From contig CACXNN010000109.1 of NCBI GenBank assembly GCA_902768995.1, positions 1 through 6,996 on the forward strand: DNA of 6,996 nucleotides, read 5' to 3'. The translations under genes were made by a program, and so were the position numbers. This document shows, in pieces, positions 1-4,695 of the stretch (positions are counted from its first letter, which is position 1; every line of letters begins with the position of its first letter). The DNA is from an uncultured Eubacteriales bacterium (GTDB lineage Bacteria; Bacillota; Clostridia; Christensenellales; CAG-138). Under the pieces are notes generated by a model. It had not been told where the DNA came from and did not search any database. It saw only the letters and a program-made list of their open reading frames with translations.

Positions 1-120
1 GACGTCATGAACCTGGGCGACAAGGTGCTGGTCCGTGTCATTGAGATCGACCCCAAGACGGGCAAGATCAGCCTGGATCGGAAGGGCCTGCTCCCCGAGG
101 ACGAGAAGAAGGACAAATAA
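1..120 (+). CDS. pnp: Polynucleotide phosphorylase, C-terminal end (partial)
   Basis: Only the last 39 codons are in the window, read in frame 1 from base 1 to the TAA at 118-120. The peptide has the closing strands of an S1 RNA-binding domain (GDKVLVRVIEID, then KTGKISLDRKG) followed by a short acidic and lysine-rich tail (EDEKKDK). PNPase is the 3'-to-5' phosphorolytic exoribonuclease of the RNA degradosome, and the S1 domain helps hold the RNA. An S1 tail alone could also belong to ribosomal protein S1 or another S1 protein. The assignment to pnp rests on the 'ISLDRKG' ending and on the M16 peptidase gene that follows, since pnp followed by an M16 peptidase is a familiar Firmicute order. 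A strong terminator comes directly after the stop. Confidence 0.75.
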   Translation, partial: DVMNLGDKVLVRVIEIDPKTGKISLDRKGLLPEDEKKDK

Positions 121-135
121 GCCAGCTATCCATCG

Positions 136-168
136 GGGGCGTAATCATCGTATTACGCCCCTGTTTTC
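136..168 (+). terminator. Intrinsic terminator after pnp
   Basis: A perfect 10-bp stem pairs GGGGCGTAAT (136-145) with ATTACGCCCC (152-161) around a 6-nt loop (146-151). It is followed by a T-rich tract (TGTTTTCT, 162-169). It starts 15 nt after the pnp stop codon. The opposite strand has no T tract after the stem, so it should act only on + strand transcripts. It separates pnp from the downstream run, which implies a promoter or readthrough for the M16 gene. No convincing -35/-10 pair is visible between the terminator and base 222. Confidence 0.85.
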
Positions 169-206
169 TATGATAAGCCTTGAGGCATCGGGGCACCATA
201 GGCAAA

Positions 207-213
207 AAAGGAG
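207..213 (+). promoter_or_regulatory. Ribosome-binding site that fixes a TTG start for the M16 peptidase
   Basis: AAAGGAG at 207-213 lies 8 nt before a TTG codon at 222-224. The same frame is open back to a TTG at 180, but that codon has no Shine-Dalgarno site and would add residues with no family resemblance. The TTG at 222 gives an N-terminus (IRQAQLSNGIRVV) that matches the usual first strand of M16 peptidases. Confidence 0.75.
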
Positions 214-221
214 AATCGAAC

Positions 222-1496
222 TTGATACGACAGGCACAATTGAGCAACGGCATCCGCGTCGTCATGGAGCCCATGGACAACCTGCGCTCCGTGAGCATCG
301 GCGTGTGGGTCAACGCGGGCTCCGTCTATGAAGCGGGGGCCGACGCGGGCATCAGCCATTTCATCGAGCACATGGTCTTCAAGGGCACCGGCCGCCGGTC
401 CGCTGCGGATATCGCCGCCGAGATGGACGCCGTGGGCGGGAACCTGAACGCCTTCACCGCCAAGGAGTGCACCTGCTTCTACGCCAAGGTTTTGGACGAG
501 AACCTGCCCCTGGCTGTGGACATGCTCTCCGACATCACCCTGCACCCGGCCCTGGACGAGCAGGAGATGGAGAAGGAGAAGCGGGTGGTCGTGGAGGAGA
601 TCCTCATGAGCGAGGATTCCCCCGAGGACAAGGCCTTCGAGACCGCCGGCTCCGCCTACTACAGGGGCACGGCTCTTGCTTCCGCCATCCTGGGCACCCC
701 CGAGACCGTCTCCGCCTTCACCCGGGATCAGGTCCTTTCCTATATGGCCCGCCGCTACGTCACCGGCAACACGGTCATCGCCTGCGCCGGGAGCTTTCGC
801 CCTGAGACCCTGCTGCCCCTGCTGGAGGAAGCCTTCGGGGACTGCCCCCGGGGCGAGGGAGACATGCTCAAGGAGAAGGAGCCCCGGGCCGGGAAGAAGT
901 GGCTTTTCGTCCAGAAGGACACGGAGCAGGTGAACGCCTGCCTCATGCTGCCCGGTTACCGGCTGGACACCCCGGAGAACTTCGCCCTGGCGGTCCTCAG
1001 CAACGCCTTAGGCGGCAGCATGTCCAGCCGGCTCTTCCAGAAGATACGGGAGGAGCTGGGCCTCGCTTACTCCGTCTACACCTATCCCATGGCCTACCGG
1101 GACACCGGCGCCATATGCCTCTACTTCGGCAGCGGCGAAAAGCAGGCCGCTAGGACACTGGAGCTGGCCCTCACGGAGCTGGACAAGCTCAGGACAGGGG
1201 GGCTCACCGAAGCGGAATTCCTGCGCAGCCGGGCTCAGCTCAAGGGGAGCTTCCTGCTGGGCATGGAGGGCAGCGGCGCCCACATGAACGCCATCGGAAA
1301 AAGGTTACTTTTACAAAACAAAGAATTCACAATAGAGGATACCCTTTCCGCCATCGAATGTGTTACAATGGACAGGGTGAACGGTATCTTGGAGCACGTG
1401 CTCTCGCCCCGGCGGGCCGTCTTGGCGGCGGTGGGGCGCACCCGCAGCGTGCAGAAGGACATGAAGCCCATTTTGGATCGGTGGATGGGGAGGTAA
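222..1496 (+). CDS. M16-family zinc peptidase (insulinase / processing-peptidase type)
   Basis: The gene encodes about 424 residues from the TTG at 222. This is the normal length for single-repeat bacterial M16B peptidases of the Bacillus YmxG / mitochondrial processing peptidase type. The inverted zinc motif HxxEH is intact as HFIEH at residues 46-50, and the third zinc ligand is expected in VVVEEI around residues 125-126. The C-terminal half carries the conserved segment SSRLFQKIREELGLAYSV (268-284), with the Arg and Tyr typical of substrate-contacting residues in this family. No signal peptide or membrane segment is seen, so it is probably cytoplasmic. Such peptidases degrade or process peptides; the substrate cannot be told from sequence. 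The position after pnp is the familiar Firmicute arrangement. The dUTPase gene starts 3 nt after the stop. A short AT-rich, rare-codon patch lies near 1300-1340. Confidence 0.93.
   Translation: MIRQAQLSNGIRVVMEPMDNLRSVSIGVWVNAGSVYEAGADAGISHFIEHMVFKGTGRRSAADIAAEMDAVGGNLNAFTAKECTCFYAKVLDENLPLAVDMLSDITLHPALDEQEMEKEKRVVVEEILMSEDSPEDKAFETAGSAYYRGTALASAILGTPETVSAFTRDQVLSYMARRYVTGNTVIACAGSFRPETLLPLLEEAFGDCPRGEGDMLKEKEPRAGKKWLFVQKDTEQVNACLMLPGYRLDTPENFALAVLSNALGGSMSSRLFQKIREELGLAYSVYTYPMAYRDTGAICLYFGSGEKQAARTLELALTELDKLRTGGLTEAEFLRSRAQLKGSFLLGMEGSGAHMNAIGKRLLLQNKEFTIEDTLSAIECVTMDRVNGILEHVLSPRRAVLAAVGRTRSVQKDMKPILDRWMGR
1361..1369 (+). promoter_or_regulatory. Candidate extended -10 promoter element inside the M16 gene
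   Basis: The string TGTTACAAT fits the extended -10 pattern TGnTAnAAT (TACAAT at 1364-1369). It is unusual in such a G+C-rich gene and lies 131 nt before the dUTPase start codon. No good -35 hexamer is found 16-18 nt upstream, which extended -10 promoters can do without. The bases also encode ordinary codons of the peptidase, so the match may be chance. Confidence 0.2.
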
Positions 1497-1499
1497 TCC

Positions 1500-1901
1500 A
1501 TGGAAGAGATGGATCGGCTGGACGTGATCTTCGCTCTGCAAAAGAGCCTGGACGAGGACATCATGAAGCGGCGGAATTTGAACTACTCCTACGAGGAGTG
1601 GATGCAGAAGGACGCCCTCGCGTGCATCGAGGAGATCATGGAGGTCCTCAACGAGGTCCAGTATAAGTGGTGGAAGAACAAGAAGCCCCAGGATCAGAAG
1701 GCCATCCAGGAGGAGCTGGTGGACGTGCTGCACTTCTTCGTCAGCATGTGCATCCGCAGCGGCATGGACGGCAAAGCCCTCTACGAGGGGTACGTCGCCA
1801 AGAACAAGGAGAATTTCGATCGGCAGTACGGCCGGTCTCAAAAACAGGGCTATGAGGTGAAGGAAGGTGTCGGCGAAGAAGCAGCGGACAAGGAGGTTTA
1901 G
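1500..1901 (+). CDS. Dimeric all-alpha dUTP diphosphatase (dUTPase_2 / MazG-like)
   Basis: The product is 133 residues long. It matches the all-alpha NTP pyrophosphohydrolase fold of dimeric dUTPases, which hydrolyse dUTP to dUMP and pyrophosphate, keep uracil out of DNA and feed dTMP synthesis. The metal-binding residues appear as E45-x-x-E48 (EEIMEVLNE) and E72-x-x-D75 (EELVDVLHF). The C-terminal segment NKENFDRQYGRSQKQGY (102-118) resembles the conserved Asn/Arg/Gln motif of this family. The ATG at 1500 is preceded by GGGGAGG (1487-1493), which overlaps the end of the M16 gene. The spacing is only 3 nt after that stop, so the two genes should be co-transcribed and probably translationally coupled. 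The last 35 nt overlap the HlyD-like gene, and the acidic tail after GYEV may be non-conserved. A related MazG-type pyrophosphatase with another nucleotide preference is the main alternative. Confidence 0.88.
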   Translation: MEEMDRLDVIFALQKSLDEDIMKRRNLNYSYEEWMQKDALACIEEIMEVLNEVQYKWWKNKKPQDQKAIQEELVDVLHFFVSMCIRSGMDGKALYEGYVAKNKENFDRQYGRSQKQGYEVKEGVGEEAADKEV

Positions 1902-3156
1902 GCTCCGGTTCTATCTCATCCTGCTGGTCCCCATCCTGCTGGTGGGGGCCTATATCGGCTACCGCATCTTGCGGCCCACCACGGGGCGTCTGGGCACCGA
2001 CACGGTGGAAGGGGACATGGAGTTCACCGGCGTCATCATCCGCCGGGAGAACGTGGCCCCCTCCGAGGACTACCACACCATCCGCTACCTGGTCAGCGAG
2101 GGCGACATGGTCTCCGGCTCCCAGCAGGTGGCCTACCTCTACCGCAAGGGCTACGAGAACCAGATGTCCGATATCGTCAGCAAGGAGCAGCAGATCTATC
2201 AGCAGCAGATCACCCTTCTGCGCCTTTCCTCCAGCGACGGCATGACGGTGCCGGACGAGGTCAGCGATTACAACAGTCGGATCGAGGAGGTCGTGAACAA
2301 GATGACCCAGGCCTCCCTGGGGAAGGACGGCCTCGATTACATCCGCCTTTCCGAGGAGCTGGACGATCTGCTCACCGCCCGGCAAAACCTGCTGCGGCAG
2401 ATCGTGCCAACCGACGCCACCCTGACTGCCAGCTATCAGCAGCTGGACGCCCTGCGCAGCGCCTTCTCGGCGGAGAGCATCCTGGTCAACAACTCCGGTA
2501 CCGGCTACATCAGCTTCCATCTGGACGGCTATGAGAACGCCATGAGCATCGACTCCCTCACCGAGTCCCAGATCCGGCGGGTGGTGTCCTCGCCTGTGTC
2601 CGCCTCCTACAACGCCGCCGGCGTCTACCGGATCGTGGACCCCAACGGCTTCTACGTGGCCTTCACCGTGTCCGCGTCCGATTCCCACCGGCTCATCGTG
2701 GGCAACACCTACGAGCTGAACGTGAAGTATCAGAACACGTCCTACACAGGCCGGGTCATCGCCGAGCGGCCCGCGGCCAAGTACGTGCTGTACATCCTGG
2801 AGATCAACCGGGACGTGCTGCCGGTGCTGGAGAATCGGACCATGACCTTCAGCATCCATTCCGCCGCCAGCGGCGTGTCCATCCCCGTGAAGGGCCTCTA
2901 TTTCAACGGCGGCGTGCCCTTCGTGTTCCTCAACACCGGCCGGGCCTATCAGCCCATCCAGGTGGTGATCCCCGCCTCCGACGGGGAGACGGCCATCATC
3001 GAGGCGGCGGACAAGAACATCCGCCTGAACCGGGGCCTGAAGTTCCAGTATCACGACGACGATGACGACGAGCCCGCGGCCACGCCCACCCCGGCCTTCA
3101 GCCCCGCGCCGACCCCCGTGCCCACGCCCACGCCGCGGCCCACGCCCGTTCCCTGA
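1867..3156 (+). CDS. HlyD-like single-pass membrane protein with proline/threonine tail
   Basis: The product is 429 residues from a GTG start. The site GAGGTG (1855-1860) lies 6 nt upstream, inside the dUTPase gene, giving a 35-nt overlap. A basic N-terminus (KKQRTRRFRLR) leads into one transmembrane helix (about 15-35), so the body should be extracytoplasmic. Residues about 45-95 look like a membrane-fusion barrel/lipoyl-type region (TVEGDMEFTGVIIRREN). Residues about 97-200 are rich in Gln, Glu and Leu and are probably a helical hairpin or coiled coil. Strand-rich domains follow, including GTGYISFHLDGYEN (211-224). The end is five Asp residues and a Pro/Thr-rich tail (397-429). Proteins of this type are usually annotated as HlyD efflux adaptors, but no ABC, MFS or outer-membrane partner is present. 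The neighbours are yggS and sepF, so a cell-envelope or division role is an inference worth considering. The exact function is unknown. Confidence 0.8.
   Translation: MSAKKQRTRRFRLRFYLILLVPILLVGAYIGYRILRPTTGRLGTDTVEGDMEFTGVIIRRENVAPSEDYHTIRYLVSEGDMVSGSQQVAYLYRKGYENQMSDIVSKEQQIYQQQITLLRLSSSDGMTVPDEVSDYNSRIEEVVNKMTQASLGKDGLDYIRLSEELDDLLTARQNLLRQIVPTDATLTASYQQLDALRSAFSAESILVNNSGTGYISFHLDGYENAMSIDSLTESQIRRVVSSPVSASYNAAGVYRIVDPNGFYVAFTVSASDSHRLIVGNTYELNVKYQNTSYTGRVIAERPAAKYVLYILEINRDVLPVLENRTMTFSIHSAASGVSIPVKGLYFNGGVPFVFLNTGRAYQPIQVVIPASDGETAIIEAADKNIRLNRGLKFQYHDDDDDEPAATPTPAFSPAPTPVPTPTPRPTPVP
3082..3153 (+). repeat. Low-complexity Pro/Thr-coding tract at the end of the HlyD-like gene
   Basis: The DNA is dominated by C-rich units such as CCCACG and CCCGTG. 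They encode alternating Pro and Thr/Ala/Val in a tail with TPTP, APTPVPTP and RPTPVP. It directly follows a run of five Asp codons (GAC/GAT, starting about 3055). Such tails on extracytoplasmic proteins usually act as extended linkers, for example through peptidoglycan. The short repeats also make this spot prone to length change by slippage. Confidence 0.6.
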
Positions 3157-3181
3157 TAAGGCAGAAGAGAGGTGCTTTTTC

Positions 3182-3871
3182 ATGAGCATTGCTGAAAACA
3201 TCGCCCAGGTCCGGGAGGAGATGGAGCAGGCCTGCCGCCAGGCCGGCCGAGATCCCCGGGACGTGAAGCTCATCGCCGTCACCAAGTACGTGGAGGAGGC
3301 GCGCATCGCCGAGGCCTTCGCCTGCGGCCTCAAAACGGTGGGGGAGAACCACGCCCAGGAGGTCCGGGATAAGTTAACTTTTTATAAACAGTACGGGGCG
3401 GAGCTCCATTTTATTGGACAATTACAGAGCAATAAGGTAAAATACATCATCGGCAATGCTCGCCTTATCCAGAGCGCGGATCGGGAAAAGCTGCTGGTGG
3501 ACCTGGATGCGCAGGCAAAGAAGCTGAACCTCGTCCAGGGCGTCCTGCTGCAGGTGAACATCGGCGGCGAGGCGCAAAAGGGCGGCGCAGATCTGCAGGA
3601 CGTGCCCTATCTGCTGGAGCTGGCGTGCGGCTTGAAGAACCTTCGGGTGGAGGGCTTTATGTGCGTTCCCCCCGATGTGGACGCCGAAGCGGCCCGGCCC
3701 TATTTTGCCCGGCTCTACGAGCTTCGCGAGAGGTATGGCGCCATGTTCCCGGAGCTGCCCCTCAGGGAGCTGTCCATGGGCATGAGCCACGACTACCCCC
3801 AGGCCATCCTGGAGGGAGCCACCATGGTGCGGGTGGGCACGGCCATTTTCGGCAGACGGAACAAACTTTGA
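3182..3871 (+). CDS. yggS: YggS/YlmE-family pyridoxal-phosphate homeostasis protein
   Basis: The product is 229 residues from the ATG at 3182, which has GAGAGG (3167-3172) 9 nt upstream. The frame stays open further upstream, but into the HlyD-like gene and without family resemblance. The protein is a PLP-binding TIM barrel related to the N-terminal domain of alanine racemase, without known enzymatic activity. The PLP-linking lysine is K35 in KLIAVTKY. Other family signatures are VGENHAQE (53-60), HFIGQLQSNKVK (76-87), LLQVNIGGE (122-130), LSMGMSHDY (197-205) and the phosphate-binding end RVGTAIFG (217-224). The family controls PLP levels and amino-acid balance. It lies 25 nt after the HlyD-like gene and 24 nt before sepF, matching ylmE-ylmF in Bacillus and its relatives. 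A short AT-rich stretch (about 3371-3450) interrupts its G+C-rich coding sequence. Confidence 0.95.
   Translation: MSIAENIAQVREEMEQACRQAGRDPRDVKLIAVTKYVEEARIAEAFACGLKTVGENHAQEVRDKLTFYKQYGAELHFIGQLQSNKVKYIIGNARLIQSADREKLLVDLDAQAKKLNLVQGVLLQVNIGGEAQKGGADLQDVPYLLELACGLKNLRVEGFMCVPPDVDAEAARPYFARLYELRERYGAMFPELPLRELSMGMSHDYPQAILEGATMVRVGTAIFGRRNKL
3415..3443 (+). promoter_or_regulatory. Candidate internal sigma-A promoter in yggS, facing sepF
   Basis: TGGACA (3415-3420) and TAAAAT (3438-3443) are separated by 17 nt, and each differs from the sigma-A consensus at one position. They sit in an unusually AT-rich patch of an otherwise G+C-rich gene, about 450 nt before the sepF start. A transcript from here would give sepF its own supply. 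The same bases encode the conserved segment IGQLQSNKVKYI, which by itself demands several A-rich codons, so a chance match is possible. Confidence 0.3.
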
Positions 3872-3882
3872 TCGGATCTTTT

Positions 3883-3888
3883 AGGAGG
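3883..3888 (+). promoter_or_regulatory. Ribosome-binding site that selects the GTG start of sepF
   Basis: AGGAGG at 3883-3888 is one nucleotide from an ATG (3890) but 7 nt from an in-frame GTG (3896). The spacing excludes the ATG as the main start. The GTG gives the expected SepF N-terminus, MGIYNKFLDFIG. Confidence 0.8.
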
Positions 3889-3895
3889 GATGCAC

Positions 3896-4363
3896 GTGGG
3901 TATCTATAATAAATTCCTTGATTTTATCGGCATCGAGGAAGCGGAGGACAAGCAGGAGGGGGACCTGTTCGAAGAGGACGTGGCCCCGGAGAAGGAGGCG
4001 GCCCCTCGCCGTCGTCCCTTGCTGGATCCTGAGCCGAAGAAGACCCCGCGGGAGCCTCGGCTCCAGGGCGGCGGGGAGACGGTCCCCATGCCCAACGTGG
4101 CGGCCATGAAGATGATCGTCTACCATCCCGTGAGCTACGAGGATGCCCAGAACATCATCGACAACCTGAAGTCCCGCAAGCCCGTCATCGTCAACATGGA
4201 GGAGCTGGACGTAGCCGCGGCCCAGCGGATCCTGGACTTCATCTCCGGCGCCATCTACGCCATCAACGGCACCATCGCCAAGATCAGCCGGGGCATCTTC
4301 GTGGTGGCCCCCAACAACTACGACGTGATCGGCAACGAGAGCGGCGAGTACGAGGACCTGTAA
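3896..4363 (+). CDS. sepF: Cell division protein SepF
   Basis: The product is 155 residues from the GTG at 3896. SepF binds FtsZ filaments at the division site, bundles them and tethers them to the membrane. The N-terminal amphipathic membrane anchor is present (MGIYNKFLDFIGIEE, 1-15). An acidic then Pro/Arg-rich linker (about 16-68) leads to the conserved SepF domain (about 70-142). Recognisable segments there are KPVIVNMEELD (95-105), RILDFISGAIYAINGTIAKI (111-130) and IFVVAPNNYDV (134-144). Length and domain order are normal for Firmicutes. It follows yggS by 24 nt, as in the ylmE-ylmF pair. Instead of ylmG and ylmH, a terminator and a divIVA-like gene come next, so the cluster is reduced. 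Nothing in the sequence suggests damage. Confidence 0.96.
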   Translation: MGIYNKFLDFIGIEEAEDKQEGDLFEEDVAPEKEAAPRRRPLLDPEPKKTPREPRLQGGGETVPMPNVAAMKMIVYHPVSYEDAQNIIDNLKSRKPVIVNMEELDVAAAQRILDFISGAIYAINGTIAKISRGIFVVAPNNYDVIGNESGEYEDL

Positions 4364-4381
4364 CCCATTCACGCAGGCAAC

Positions 4382-4408
4382 GGGCGGCATGTGCCGCCCT
4401 GCTTTTTT
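4382..4408 (+). terminator. Intrinsic terminator between sepF and the divIVA-like gene
   Basis: GGGCGGC (4382-4388) pairs with GCCGCCC (4393-4399) around a 4-nt loop. The stem is followed by TGC and a run of six T (4403-4408). It begins 18 nt after the sepF stop and ends only 12 nt before the divIVA-like start codon. No promoter fits between the T run and that start. The downstream genes must therefore rely on readthrough or on a promoter upstream of the hairpin, so it may work as an attenuator. Confidence 0.8.
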
Positions 4409-4420
4409 ACGAGGTGTATC

Positions 4421-4695
4421 ATGATGACCGTGGAAGCTATCGCCAACAAGTCCTTTCGCCGCACCTTTTTGGGCTATGACCTGGAGGAGGTGGACGATTT
4501 TCTGGACGAGATCATCCGCCAGATCCAGCAGATGGAGCAGGAGAGCAGGAGCGCCGGGAGCTGACCGACACCATCGATTATTTGGTGGGCGAGCTCAAGA
4601 ACGCGGGCATCGTCCCCATGGACCGAGAGACGGCCTACGTGGCTGAACCCGTGTCCCCCCATGCGGCCTTTGCGGAGGAGAAGGAAGACGAGTAG
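4421..4695 (+). pseudogene. divIVA-like cell-division/polarity gene, frameshifted by an 8-bp duplication
   Basis: Reading from ATG 4421 (or the adjacent ATG 4424, which has better spacing to GAGGTG at 4411-4416) gives a clear DivIVA N-terminus. It contains ANKSFRRTFLGYDLEEVDDF and LDEIIRQIQQMEQE, i.e. the conserved lipid-binding start and the first coiled-coil heptads. The frame then breaks into SRSAGS and stops at TGA 4562-4564, after 47 residues. The cause is visible: GAGCAGGA occurs twice in tandem at 4535-4550. Removing one copy restores MEQERRELTDTIDYLVGEL and an open frame to TAG 4693-4695, for an 88-residue protein. DivIVA proteins mark curved membrane and septa and are usually about 150 residues or more, so even the restored form is short. 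The downstream part has no stop or decay, so the break is recent or a sequence error. ygiQ overlaps the end of this gene. Confidence 0.85.
4535..4550 (+). repeat. Exact 8-bp tandem duplication (2 x GAGCAGGA)
   Basis: Bases 4535-4542 and 4543-4550 are identical and adjacent; the match ends on both sides within one base. Eight bases are not a multiple of three, so the duplication changes the reading frame of the divIVA-like gene. The unit contains its own near-repeat (GAG and AGGA), which would favour polymerase slippage. Confidence 0.97.

Noticed and set aside
169..174. TATGAT as a -10 element for the M16 gene
   Set aside because: No -35-like hexamer lies 16-18 nt upstream, and the motif falls in the tail of the pnp terminator.
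180..221. Longer N-terminus for the M16 peptidase from TTG 180
   Set aside because: There is no ribosome-binding site before 180, and the extra residues do not resemble the family. The site at 207-213 supports TTG 222.
3062..3181. Upstream extension of yggS into the HlyD-like gene
   Set aside because: The extension encodes Arg/Pro-rich sequence that is a frame shadow of the Pro/Thr tail. ATG 3182 has its own ribosome-binding site and the normal family N-terminus.
1741..3333. A 530-codon open frame on the - strand across the HlyD-like gene and the start of yggS
   Set aside because: It mirrors the third-position G/C bias of the + strand genes, has low-complexity Gly/His/Val-rich content and shows no recognisable domain. 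The + strand genes here have clear family motifs.
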